From Climacium dendroides (taxonomy: Eukaryota > Streptophyta > Bryopsida > Hypnales > Climaciaceae), in contig OX467086.1 of assembly GCA_950106755.1 (NCBI GenBank), forward strand, positions 14,960,001-15,024,000: a DNA stretch of 64,000 nucleotides. The letters run 5' to 3'. This document shows, in pieces, positions 1-10,989 of this stretch. Under the pieces are notes generated by a model. That model saw only the letters and a program-made list of their open reading frames with translations, was not told the origin of the DNA and did not search any database. Position numbers and translations under genes: made by a program. How positions within the stretch are numbered: position 1 is the first letter of the stretch; each line of letters begins with the position of its first letter.

Positions 1-14
1 ACCTCATTGTGTGC

Positions 15-1403
15 TCATTTCTTGCGTGGTGCCTCTCCCTTCTTAGGAGGATCCCTTGTTTGAGGAGGGCTCGGCTTTGAAGCCTTTGGTGCGGCTGCCT
101 TCGTTGACTTTGTTGGGGCCACAAACTTCGACGGCTTGGCACCTGGTACGCTCCTTGTGACTCGGTTGGATCGACTTGATGACCCATAAGATTGCGAATT
201 TGCCACCTACAACCAAGCGATAACACCAAACACCTTACAAAATTGGCACTTATCACATTTTTTGCTACAAGTGGATGCACCAACACAAAAACAAATTCTT
301 ATGTGGAAATAAACATGAAGGTGAGCCAATGAACTCCTATTATATGGTCTACAATGTTTATAATACCTCTTGCACTTTCCCTTGGTTCTGCTGTTGGTAC
401 AAATGTCTGGACTGGGGCAAGGGCAACTTCTTCCACGGAAATGGCATACGGGTTTGTGCTAGACTTCTCTGCGTCCTTGCCGACGTCCGCAGAAGCGTCG
501 CCATGCTTTAGAATGATCTCTATAGCAGACACTTAGACGTCCTCGCCGACGTCTACACTAGCGTTGTTGTCAGCCTTGACGTCTAAAATGGTGTCCTTCA
601 AGTAGTCAACTTCCTCTTCAACGTCGCCTGGGACATCTTCAACGGCATCACCAACGTCTGCAGTATTGACCTGAAGATCCCCCCCGATGTCTGTGGGGAC
701 GTTCTCAGTACCATCCTTCTTCAAAGGAATGATGTCGCCCCCAACATTTTCACCAACACCTCCTACATTTGAGACAAGCTGCTTCTGAAGATTGTTGTCT
801 TCAATGGAATGAACGAGTTGTCGGATAAGTTCCTCTACTCGAGCTACGCGCCCTCCCAACTCTACTGTCGAGGCCCGCACTTCTTCTATATCTGGACCAT
901 AGTCATGAGATAACTTGCGTACCTCCACGCGCCGCCGCGCATACTCTTTCTCCGTTGCCTCCTTCACCTCCAGTTCATAAGGTATGCATCCAAGTTGCAG
1001 GGTCTAGCACATGAAAAAAAATTAGAGGTGGCATTGCAGAGGAGCTCCACAAAAAACTGTGACATTGATGTCCAGAAAAACATCAAGTCAGACATGAGCA
1101 TAATAAATACAGACATCCTACAATGCAGCATGATGTCAGAATGGACATGATAAACACAGGGAAGTTTAAGACTCTTACCAATTTGCCAATCACAGTCTTC
1201 TCAATGATCCTCATCTGTGTCTCCTTGGACCCCTTTGCCTTGGAAATTGCACGCATATGCACAAATTTCTCCTTAGCCAGGTCTGAGCTGCGCCTCTCCT
1301 GTAACTTCCTCCATACCAAAGCATCAACATCTGTTGGCTTCGGGCACTCTGCATTGATCATCTTCATCAAATTATGGCGAAGATTAATGAGGGTCTTTGG
1401 CAC
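15..1403 (-). pseudogene. Multi-exon acidic, coiled-coil-like protein, possibly transposon-encoded
   Basis: Three coding blocks read on the minus strand. The first (1403 down to about 1177) contains LVWRKLQERRSSDLAKEK and ends in a good donor, GTAAGA. The second (about 1000 down to 367) runs through a charged, helix-rich segment (EYARRRVEVRKLSHDYG) into an acidic tail with repeated DV/DVG words. The third (206 to 15) is a basic Ser/Pro/Lys-rich C-terminus that follows a clear acceptor, TTGTAG. An in-frame TAA at 533-535 interrupts the second block, and the phases at the last junction do not fit simply, so I call it a pseudogene. The first block loosely resembles the plant Ptta/En/Spm transposase-associated family; this is weak. 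Exon limits are inferred from splice signals. The function is not known. Confidence 0.35.
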
Positions 1404-1723
1404 GTACTGTGGAAACCACTATGGACTGATCTCCACTTGGTCGCCTCCAACCTCCCAATCTGAAATAAGAGGGCCACAATACATAAACACTTGCAAACAA
1501 TAAGACTTTCGAAATAATTTAATTCTAGTGGCCTAATGATGTCCACATAGACATCATTGAAGACATTCGGGCACTACTACAGACGTCAGGACAAAATGCA
1601 CGGTGATGCTCACCTAGATGTCATCTTCAACATCATCATGTCCAGGAGGACATCAAATTTGAAAAAAGAACTGAGGGCCTCTTGAGGCAACTTGGGCCAC
1701 GTGACATTACCTGCATAGACTCT
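1404..1723. other. Non-coding spacer rich in GACGTC/GATGTC words
   Basis: No coding region recognised. The stretch carries many GACATC, GATGTC and GACGTC words on both strands, the same words that recur in the neighbouring gene, so it is probably part of the same repeated element. Confidence 0.4.
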
Positions 1724-4425
1724 TGTCGCAACCTAACTTTTTGATTTTTTCTCTCTATCGTGTTTTGAAACACGAAATCCGGAAAAAGTATCCCCGGATT
1801 GGTACAGAAAGAAAGGAAAAGCTAAAAGTTAGGAAGACTATGGAAATAAGCCCTAAATGAACCGGAATATGGAGCAGAACGGATATCGGAAATGAATCCG
1901 GTCTAGACCCATGACCGGAGGAACGGATCCGGGATCTGTGCCCGGAAAATCGGAAAAAAGTAATGATTAGGTCTCGAGGGTACAAAAGAGACTACTTTAG
2001 GGTTTGGGCTATCATTTGCACCTGGGAGCGCTCGCGTACTTGCCACGCTCTTAGTGATTTCTGTCTGTGAGAGTGCGCGAGTGTGTTGTGAGTTTTTGTG
2101 TTTTGTAAGAGTGAAGGTGTTTGTGAGGGTGTAAGCATCTGTAAATTTGCTTTCTTCTACGCGAGTGATTGAGTTTCCTTTGCGTTGAATGTGGAGAGGA
2201 ATTGGTTGCGTATCTTTGAGAGCGATTGATTGAGGACGAGTGAGCGCAGTGAGAATCTGCGTGAAGATTGGCACAGGAGATAACTCGGTTGAGACCGAGG
2301 AAGCAAGTTGTGAGGAAACGGGACGTGCGGCCAGGAGAGAAGTGAGGTAGTGATTTGGAGAGGAGACGGATGCCGCAGTTAAAGCGCGGTAGAAATCAAG
2401 GACAGACGAGTGCACACAAAATAGAAATCAGGGTGAGAAAGGTGGCACCTTTAGAGCCCAATAACGAGCGGGAGAGAGCGGAGTTAATGGAAGATCTCTC
2501 CGCCATGGGATGTGCGGGTTTCTTTGGAAAACCCTGGGGCTTCCGGAGTGAAGCCATAGTTAGGGAGTTCATAGAAGGAGTCCCTAATCAGTTTGATAAC
2601 TCCCTTCGACCGGCTCCGCCCATGTGGACGCGGGAGATTTGGAGGAGAATTTATGATTTTGAGGAAGGCGGTACAATGCAGGCCAGCCGGAAGGGAGACT
2701 TCGTGCGCGGGAAGTTAAGGGGAGCGGCCAATCCCAAGGACAGATTCGCCATCGAAGACTGTGTCAACGCGCTATTTTTGGAACCCTGAGCGAGAAAAAG
2801 ATGGATTGGGCAGACTACATTCACATGCTAGCGAATGTCCTGGTCTCAAATGTGGAAAAGAGTAGGGCTACTCCGGTATGCCCCTACCTTTTCCACCTGT
2901 ACAAGGACTAGAGTCTCCTGACTTCAGAGGAGAACAAGGAGTGGAGAGCTCAAATGGCTCTCCGGATGTGCGGTGGATCGGATGAAGAATCCGAGACAGA
3001 ACCGGATAGCCTGGAACCGAAGGATGAAAACCCTAAGAAGAGGGCTTGGGAAGAGGAAGAAGAAGAGGAGGAAGAGGAAGCCCTCTCAACCGAAGGAGGA
3101 CCAAGCGGACGCCTAGTTTAAAGGGCTCTCCTTCAGTGCCTCGCAAGGACAAAGGACCGGAACTAGTGGAAAAGGTGGAGCAGGTCGTCTTGAAGAAGCA
3201 GGAGCCAGTGGAGGTGATCAAGCATAGACCCACTCTAGTGTCTCAGATGACGGACCTGATGGGTCCATATAATGACCTAATCCGGATTCTCAGTACAGTG
3301 AGAGCGGATTGGGAGATCAAGACCACTACGCTTCGTGAAGTGACAAACTTGGTGGGAAGTACTCCAACTAGTGCGCTATCAGAAGCCATGGCGAACTACA
3401 TTAGCAACCCTGACGATGTTCGGGAATTAGAAGAAAGGTTGCTGAAGCAGAACATCAACCAGCGGGAGACGGATGAGCTGGTGATCCGATTGCGAGGGGA
3501 GATCCAAGCCTTCCGGAAGGACTTGGATACTAGTCGTGATCAGGTGAAGGTTGCGATGTCTCTGCAAGAGGAGACCAGGGCGGCAATCGACCGGATGATA
3601 GCAATAGTAGGGGCATCCGATGACGTTATGGCAAAAGCCAAGCTTTTTGATGAGGGAATGCACAAGGATCAGAAACCTTCTAGTACCCGCATCGCTCGCA
3701 TCTTAGCTAACTTTGCTGGAGAGGTAGAGGAAACCATGAAGGAATTTCGAAAAGACGCAAAAGGGTTGGAGGACAACATCCGGAAGTTCCAGAGTAGATT
3801 GGTCTCTCTATCCGGGATTTCGATCCCGGATGAATTCGATGATGTGGAAATCCTGGATGGGAAGTTTGAGACTCCAGTCTCAAAGGAGAAGGAGGGAGGA
3901 AGAACTTCCACTTTAGTAGCTCCGCGGGCAATGACAGGGGTGACTTCCCCTGTAGAACCGGAACGAGTTCCGGAAGGGGGGGATAAGAGTAAAAACTTGA
4001 GTGAACTCTCCCCTATAGCTACTCCAGATAGTGGTGGCCCCCTTAGGATGAGTAGGTAGTTAGGAATTTAGAGATACAAAATTTTGTTAGACCGGACCTT
4101 ATCCCGGAAAGATAGGAAAAGTTCAGATCCGAAAATCTCGGCCGGATCAGTGCCGGATTTCCGGGGACACTTTTTTGTAAATTCTGTATATAATTCAAGT
4201 CTCAAGACTAAAACGGGGAGAGTTCTTATTCTTGCATATGTTGTCTCCTCTATATTTTCTATTGTTTTCCTTGTCTTCCCAAGGACTAGCCGGATGAGGG
4301 AGGGAGAGATTGAGTATAGATGAGCAGATTGTGAGAGGAGCTTCTCCCCTTCATGTCTTCTTATGATTGCATCTGTATGTGGACAGGTTGTAAATGTTGG
4401 GAGTGAGTCAAGACACCTCAGTAGG
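1724..4425 (+). mobile_element. TGTCGCAAC element, copy A, 3'-truncated
   Basis: Begins TGTCGCAACCTAAC and matches the copy at 4560 along its length, including the 5' leader, the coding region, the TATATAA-containing 3' region and the motif CAAGACACCTCAGTAGG at about 4409. The match stops at about 4425, where a purine-rich tract takes over. The TG start and the promoter-like sequence after the coding region resemble the U3 part of a long LTR. No matching second LTR, primer-binding site or pol gene was seen, so its class is open. Confidence 0.65.
2370..4059 (+). pseudogene. Coiled-coil protein of the TGTCGCAAC element, copy A (broken)
   Basis: ATG at 2370 (MPQLKRGRNQ) opens a frame matching the better copy at 5167. 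About 80 bp are missing at about 2775 relative to copy B. The deletion falls between short AATGCG/AACGCG direct repeats, shifts the frame and leads to a stop at 2787-2789. A further TAG lies at about 2909, where copy B has a Gln codon. The frame is open again from about 3046 to 4059, covering an acidic/basic linker and a long Glu/Lys/Arg/Leu-rich segment that looks like coiled coil. The N-terminal third resembles the putative plant transposon protein domain found in retroelement-derived genes; this is inference. Copy A is certainly non-functional as one protein. Confidence 0.6.
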
Positions 4426-4559
4426 ATCGGGGTAGAGGGAGGGGAGGAGGGCGGGGTGGGGAGGGGCGAGGCGGGGTGGGGCAGGGAGAGGAGGGGTGGG
4501 GCGGGGCGGGGAGGAGGGGGGTGGAGAGGGGAGCGGAAGGGAGGGGAGGGGAGGGGAGG
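4426..4559 (+). repeat. G-rich polypurine tract
   Basis: About 130 bases almost entirely of G and A on the plus strand, with many GGGG runs (GAGGGG and GGGGCGGGG units). It ends exactly where copy B of the element starts. It has strong G-quadruplex and triplex (H-DNA) potential. A shorter tract of the same type follows the far end of copy B at 8090, so the element probably inserted into one purine tract. Confidence 0.85.
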
Positions 4560-7500
4560 TGTCGCAACCTAACTTTTTGATTTTTCTCTCTATCGTGTTT
4601 TGAAACACGGAATCCGGATTAAGTAGACCCGGATTGGCTCGGAAAGAAAAGGAAAAGCCAAGAGTTAGGAAGACTAGAACCATAAGCCCTGAATGAACCA
4701 GATTATGGAACGGAACGGATATCGGAAACGAATCCAGTCTAATTCCATAACCGGAGGAACAGATCTAGGATTCGCGTCCGGAAAATCGGAAAAAGTAATG
4801 ATTAGATTTTTAGGGTACAAAAAAGACTGCTTTAGGGTTTGACTGTCATTTGCACCTAGGAGCACCAGCATACTTGGCGTGCTCTTAGTGCTTTGTGTTT
4901 GTATCTGCAAATTGAGTGTGTTTGTGCAAAACTGTGCAAGGTCTAAGAGTTGTGTAAAGTTGGGTGTAAGTGTGTTTGTTTCCTTTATGCGGGCACAAAG
5001 ATTAGAGAGGAATTGGTTGCGTGAGCGTGGTTGAGATTGAGAGAGTACCACGAGAGTTGTGTGAGGTTGGCACATTGAACGACTCGGTTGAGACCGAGGA
5101 GTGAGTGTGAGGAAACGGGACGTGCGGCTAGGAGAAAAGTGAGGTAGCAATCTAAAAGAGAGACAAATGCCGCAGTTAAAGCGCAGACGAAATCAGGTAC
5201 AGGCGAGCGCACAAAGGATAGAAATCAGAGTGAGGAAGGAGCCTAGTAGTGAACGGGAGAGAGTAGAATTGATGGAAGACCTCTCCGCCATGGGATGCGC
5301 GGGGTTCTTGGGAAAACCCTAGGGCTTTCGGAGCGAGGCCATAGTTAGGGAGCTCATTAAAGGAGCCCCTAACCAGTTCGACAACTCTATCCAACCGGTT
5401 CCGCCTATGTGGACACGGGAGATTTGGAGGAAAGTTTACGATTTAGAGGAAGGCGGTGCGGAACAGGCCAGCCGGAAGGGAGACTTTGTGCGCGGGAAGT
5501 TCAGAGGAGCGGCTAACCCCAAGGACGGATACGCCATCGAAAATTGTGTCAATGCGCGACACCGGCGGCTGCTCGAATTCCTGGTACCAATTCTACATCC
5601 GAAAAAACCCACCCGGGTGACTTCCACAATCGGGAATGCGATCTTTGGAGCCCTGAGTAGAGAGAAGCGAATGGATTGGGCGGCCTACATTCAGACGTTG
5701 GTGAATGTTTTGGTCTCAAATGTGGGAAAGAGTAGGGCTACTCCGGTATGCCCCTACCTTTTTCACCTATACAAGAATCAAAGTCTTCTGACTTCAGAGG
5801 AGAACAAGGAGTGGAGAGCTCAAATGGCTCTTTGGACGTGCGGTGGATCGGATGAAGAATCCGAGACAAAACCGGAGGATAAGGGTGAAAACCCTAAGAA
5901 GAGGAATTGGACAGAGGAGGAAGAGGAAGAAGAGGACATTCCTCTCAACCAAAGGAGGATCAAGAGGACGCCCAGTCTAAGGGGCTCTCCTTCAGGGCTT
6001 CGAAAGGACAAGGGACCGGAACCAGTGGAGCCGGTCGTCCCAAAGAAGCAAGAGCCGGTGGAAGTGGTCAAGCCAAGACCCATTCCATCATCTCAGTTGA
6101 TGGACCTGACAGGCCCATACAACGACCTAATCCGGATTTTCAGTGCAGTGAGAGCGGATTGGGAGGTGAAGACCACGACGCTTCGAGAGGTGGCGGACTT
6201 GGTGGGAAGCGCTCCAACTAGTTCTCTACCGGAAGCTGTGGCGAACTGCATCAGCAATCCGTACGAAGTCAAGGAATTGGAAGATAGATTGCTGAAGCAA
6301 AACATCAACCAGCGAGAGACAGATGAGCAGGTGGTCCGATTGCAAGGAGAGATCCAAAGTTACCGGAAGGACTTGGATGCTAGTCGCGACCAAGTGAAGG
6401 CCGCAATGTCTCTGCAAGAGGAGACCAAAGCTGCGATCGATCGGATGACAACAGTGGTAGGGGCATCCGGTGACGTAATGGCGAAGGTCAAGCTGTTTGA
6501 TGAGGGGATACATAAGAATCAGAAACCTTCAGGTACCCACATCGCTCGCATCTTGGCTGACTTTGCCGAAGAATTAGAAGAGGCCATGAAGGAATTCCGG
6601 AAGGATGCAAAGGGGTTAGAGGATACCGTCCGGAAGTTCCAGAGTGGGTTAGTCTCTTTATCCGGGATTTCGATCCCGGATGAGTTCGATGAGGTAGAGA
6701 TACTGGAGGGGAAGTTCGAAACCCCAATATCAAAGGAGAAGGAGGGCGGAAGGACTTCCACTTCAGAGGTCCCACGGACAATAACAGAGGTGACGTCCCC
6801 TGTAGAACCAGAACAAGTTCCAGAAGGGGGAGATAAGAGTAGGAATTTGAGTGAGCTCTCTCCTATAGCTACTCCAGATAGCGGTGGACCCCCTCAGGAG
6901 GAATAGGTAGTTAGGAATTAGAAGGTAGGAAATTTTGTTAGACCGGACCTTATTCCGGAAAGTTAGGAAAAGTTTAGATCCGAAAATCTCAGCCAGATCA
7001 GTGCCGGATTTCCAAGTAGACCTTTTTGTAAATTCTGTATATAATTTGAGTCCCAAGACTGAGACGAGGAGAGTTTTTCCTTCTTGCATATGCTGTCTCT
7101 TGTATATTTTCTATTGTTTTTCTTGTCTTCCCAAAGATTGGCCGGATAAGGGAGGGAGAGAGTGAGTATAGATGAGCAGAGTGTGGGAGGACCTTCTCCC
7201 CTTGTTGTCTTCTTGTGATTGTAGGTGCATGTGAACAGGTTGTAAGTGTTGGGAGTGAGTCAAGACACCTCAGTAGGTTTAGAGTTCATAATTCCGGGTG
7301 AGATAGCCAGTGCTAGGCTAGATAGCAAGAGAAAAGATTCTCAAACTGTACTAGAGCTACCAGATGAAATGTCTGGGTTAGCCTCCGAACACTTGAGAGG
7401 TCTTATTATCTGAAGAAGTAAACGGAAGAGCACTAGACTGTGCTGGCACGGGCAGACGCACTTATAGCCACCTTAGTTTCGCACGGATTTCAGAAGATAG

Positions 7501-8089
7501 TAAGGTCGTTGTAGTGAGTGAGGATCGTACAGGGGATTTTTGTATGACCTACAGACTGGGATTACTTCTAGTTTGCTGTGAAAGATCAAACCGGATCCTG
7601 TTAGAATAAGAGGATAGATTAGCTAAGTGAATCACTCACTAGTAATTCCATCACTATAAAGACCAGAAGGAGAGTAGCGTCCACCTCTCTGATAACAAGT
7701 GGCAGATCCCTCTGAAGTGCCAACAAAGGTTAAGCAAAATCGGAATAGAAACCGAGGAAAGGGAGTCCTCGGATAAAGTAGTAAGAGATCCGGTTGGGAG
7801 TGTGAGTTCAGGTTTGGTTCTTGTGGGTTGTCAATCAATTTTGATTCGAGTCAGTATTAGTCTGGACCGGATCCGTCTATAGAGAGAGGAGGAAATTATC
7901 CGGTATTTGGGGAAAAGGATGAAGAGTGATAAGGAAGAGTAATTGAATTGAGAAACTTTCCTCAAATCATCTAGTAATACAAAACACTTCATAGAGTCTC
8001 TTGGGTTTGATCTTTAGAGTCACTTTATTATGCTTTAAAGGGGGTTTTGTGAGCATAATAGGGAATTTTACTTACCTTGTGTTGCGACA
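4560..8089 (+). mobile_element. TGTCGCAAC element, copy B, with 9-bp inverted ends
   Basis: Starts TGTCGCAAC at 4560 and ends GTTGCGACA at 8081-8089, a perfect 9-bp inverted repeat bounded by TG and CA, as in LTRs. It holds one long coding region (5167-6906), then a TATATAA box at about 7037 and about 1 kb of non-coding sequence. No target duplication is visible, but both flanks are purine repeats that would hide one. It is about 3.5 kb long. It could be a very long solo LTR carrying a gene or a non-autonomous DNA element; I could not decide. Confidence 0.65.
5167..6906 (+). pseudogene. Coiled-coil protein of the TGTCGCAAC element, copy B (one nonsense codon)
   Basis: ATG at 5167 (MPQLKRRRNQ) gives a 580-codon frame ending TAG at 6904-6906. 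A single in-frame TAG at 5320-5322 interrupts it; copy A has TGG there, so this is a G-to-A change. Order of parts: basic N-terminus; a globular region of about 170 residues with WTREIWRKVYDLEEGG and PYLFHLYKNQSLLTSEENKE, resembling plant retroelement-associated putative transposon protein domains; a Glu-rich patch followed by basic Pro-rich sequence; then about 250 residues of charged heptad-like sequence that should form coiled coil. No zinc knuckle, protease or reverse transcriptase motif is present. A gag-like structural role is possible but unproven. Confidence 0.6.
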
Positions 8090-8150
8090 GAAGAGGAGGG
8101 GAGCGGAGGGGAGGAGAGCTAAGCGGAGCGGAGGGGAGGAGAGGGGAGCT
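8090..8150 (+). repeat. Polypurine tract, right flank of copy B
   Basis: GAGGGG/GAGCGG purine repeats directly after GTTGCGACA, the same type as 4426-4559. The tract runs straight into the ATG at 8151 of the Crinkler/RHS-type fragment. Confidence 0.75.
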
Positions 8151-9146
8151 ATGTCTCAGTTTGAAAAAGTCAGCAGGGAAAATGTGGAAGAGTGGTTTTT
8201 GGCAACCGGCGGTGTGGCCAGAACGGTTTTGAAGAGAGCTAGCGAGGGGCTTACTTTACAGGATTGGGAAACTGGAGCACGTCGGGAAATCAATAATATG
8301 AAGCCAAATGCTTTGGAGGGAATGATAATTCAGTTAGAGGAGGGTACATTTGCACCTGAAAGTGATTCCCTGTTTCACTGGCGAGTTGACGAGACTTATG
8401 TACCAAAGAAGGGCAATAGTCCTGAAAAGCAATCTTTGAGACAGTCCAAAACAAAAGTGCTTTGCTTCGCCTCCCACTGGGTTGCAAACCAGTTTTACTT
8501 CAAGTTGCGGCTTGAAAAACTTATAAGTGTAGCGTCACTGATTGTGAGCACGAGCATAGGTGTAGAGTTATCAGCGCTGCGAGGATATTGGTTTGAAACT
8601 CTATCGCACATGATCCTTTCTACTGGGGGCTCATTTCAGTACATGTGGCTTGATACGAATGTCGAGTTCACACTCACTCTACCGAAGGCAGTGCCCTCCA
8701 CATTCATATCCGTTAAAGACGCTTCTATGAAATGCCCAGATGATTTCTCTGTCTATTGCATGTCTATGGCACGCAATCAGAAAGCGATTGACTCTCTGAA
8801 CAGTCCTTACTTCTTCTTCCAGATGGCATCTGGACCGCAACACGGCATCAACAAAGGTGGGGTGCATGATAACATTAAAGCAATGGAGGTAGGAGGGCTT
8901 GTGACTCAATAGGCAGAGAACATGGTGAGGGGGGCGTGTGATCCCCCTAGACCAGCATCTGGTGTTCTAGTGTTTGTTTTCTGCACTACACCAAGTAGTT
9001 TCAATTCTTATTACAAGGCTCCTCAAACATTTGTGGAAGGCAGGAAGAAGGCTTCAAAAGGAGAGGACATTCAACAGGCAGTCCTTCGAATGCCAATTGT
9101 CTTCAATGAAAATCCAAACCGTTTCCTGAAGCTTGCTTCAGAATGA
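8151..9146 (+). pseudogene. Crinkler/RHS-type protein, C-terminal half
   Basis: From the ATG at 8151 the frame runs 332 codons to TGA at 9144-9146, with one in-frame TAG at 8910-8912. Several blocks match the CRN/RHS (Crinkler and retrotransposon-hot-spot) superfamily: GGVARTVL near residue 20, as after the P-loop NTPase domain; LRGYWFETLSHMILSTGG around residues 144-161; AIDSL at about 212 followed by FFFQMASGPQH; and GVLVFVFCTTPSSF near the end. In this family the C-terminal part is a restriction-endonuclease-like domain and the N-terminal part an NTPase. The NTPase part is missing here: the frame abuts the purine tract, so the gene was probably cut by the upstream insertion. The family covers secreted or nuclear effectors and selfish-element-linked proteins. 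The family call is by eye from motif spacing and is fairly confident; activity is unlikely. Confidence 0.6.
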
Positions 9147-9347
9147 ATGGTCGTGAATTAAAAAAATTAGAACTGAAGATGCTCAAGGTATAAAACTGAA
9201 TCTGCAGTTTCAATTTTGCCTTTCACCTATGTCAAGGATTGAATTAAGTCAGGCAATCTTTATCTAATCGTTCGAAGCGGGGCTTTGTCTGTTCCAGAGA
9301 ATTGTTTCTTGCCGTGATACTCATGAAAGTGTAGAGCTGTTATTAAA

Positions 9348-9932
9348 ATGGCTTTTTATTTTCAATGTCTGGTGTTAACAAAACTGTTCTCGAAAACAGA
9401 CGGTGTTGCCAGACCCGGTCTCACACGCTTCCTGAATTGGTTGCATGGAAAGGCGGATGTGGTCTTCTGGAGCAGTGTTTCAAAGCGTAATATGGTCAAG
9501 TTGTTGAGAGACGTGCTATGGGATGCTTCTTTTGGCCCTTCTGACGTGATTACTTTCTCGCAAAGTGATTGCGCAGAGTCATCGTATAGGTCTTTGGAGA
9601 ATCCAAATAAGCCAATGTATTTGAAGGATTTGGCCAGTTTTACACGAAGCGTGGGATTACCATCTATAGAGAATGTTCTTCTTATAGATGACAGTCCTTC
9701 GAAGAACCTATTGAACAATACGCACAACGATGTGCATCCAGAGTCCCGATCCGGTGACGATAATGACAACTTCTTGAATGGGCATCTACGTCCGTGGCTC
9801 GACAGTCTATTAAACTCAAACAAAGTAGTGCCTGTTTATGTTGAGGCGAATCCCCTACTTGGTTGTCAGAATCCTATAGACAAATTGTCAAGGGAGGGGT
9901 TTCAGATTTTGAAGGGAGTTATTGAAAAGTAG
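9348..9932 (+). pseudogene. FCP1/NIF-type (HAD) phosphatase fragment
   Basis: The frame matches the C-terminal two thirds of the FCP1-homology domain of HAD-family protein Ser phosphatases: ARPGLTRFLNWL, VVFWSSVSKRNMVKLL, PMYLKDLA, then NVLLIDDSPSKNLLNN with the conserved Asp pair, and a final LRPWLDSLL. The N-terminal catalytic block of the family (DxDxT) is absent from this frame and I did not find it upstream. The first residues after the ATG do not look like the domain. A splice acceptor AAAACAG near 9399, just before the ARPGL block, suggests the real exon starts at about 9400 and earlier exons are lost or lie farther away. Stop TAG at 9930-9932. Probably a pseudogene or a gene with distant 5' exons. 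Confidence 0.65.
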
Positions 9933-10989
9933 TTTCTTTTTGTAGATGGATCCAACCTGAGATTTCCTGATATCCGGTTGTTAGTGCTTTAGGCATGTAT
10001 GGGTTCGCAATTGTGGATGTCCAGTTGTGCATGCAACTTTAGATGAAAGGACACTTCACTAAATTCCATTGCCATATATGTCTGTGGAACTTTCATGTAC
10101 CCTTCTTGATATCATCGAGATTGTAAATATATTTGTAGATTTGTAAACATATTCTCCTTGTCCGTCACATATTTCGCAATACTGACCTCAATTGGATCGC
10201 AGAGGTCGTCCTTGTGTTTTGCATTAGTTTTCAGCTAGAGATCTCCCAATATTTCCTATTGTCATACAATTTCTCCTAGCAAGGGAGCAAAGTATCCGGG
10301 CATTTCTGAGTATGTTAGGGTGACTTTCTTAATGAGCACAAGGATTCCTTGAAATGCTTTGTGTTTCTGTCTTGCAATGATGAATAACATAACTAATTGT
10401 ATTTTGAAGTTTACTAGCTTCATTAAGTCTCAGTGGGTTACTTGTCTTTGTATTGTCCTTTTAGATCTATTATACTACTTGAAAATGGATAAATTCATAG
10501 CATTAACCACTTGCACTTGTCATGTTGATACTGTAGGATCCTTTTTCATTTTCCACTCTAAAATATTAGATGGTAGTGAGGGCTCTTTGTTTGTTTTATT
10601 TTAATTGTGACTTAGCAAGTGAGGTGTTTGGTATTTTTTATAAAGTATTGCTTGGATTTATTTGAATTCTGTCAGAACAATAGTAATTAAAAGAGGTTCT
10701 TTTTATGAATGAAGGTATTTTGTGTTTACATTGGATTGAGGGTTCAATTTCAATGGCTCTTATCATAGCATAATCGTAAAGGAGTTTTGTGGCTTACGTC
10801 CCTAATAAGTTTTTCTTTTGAATTTGGGACACTCTTATTGTGAAGAAAGATAAGAATGTTGTGAGGAAAAAATCCATTTGGAGATGTATTACTTGTAAAG
10901 TAGAGTTTTTGAACTAATGATTTTTTGTTTTAAATTTCAAAGTTGTATGATTTGAGATTTTCAATAGTAGGATGAAGTTGCTTATTTCT
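9933..10989. other. Non-coding spacer
   Basis: AT-rich, no gene recognised. The first few hundred bases could be the 3' UTR of the phosphatase fragment. Confidence 0.5.

Noticed and set aside
1571..1590. CACTACTACAGACG as a CACTA left end
   Set aside because: No matching right end or 3-bp duplication could be found, and the neighbouring gene lies on the wrong side.
4408..4683. A Pro/Ser-rich minus-strand frame over the purine tract
   Set aside because: Pure consequence of reading the G-rich repeat backwards; no conserved block.
1724..8089. Copies A and B as the two LTRs of one retrotransposon
   Set aside because: They are diverged, copy A is truncated, and only a purine tract lies between them, with no primer-binding site or pol.
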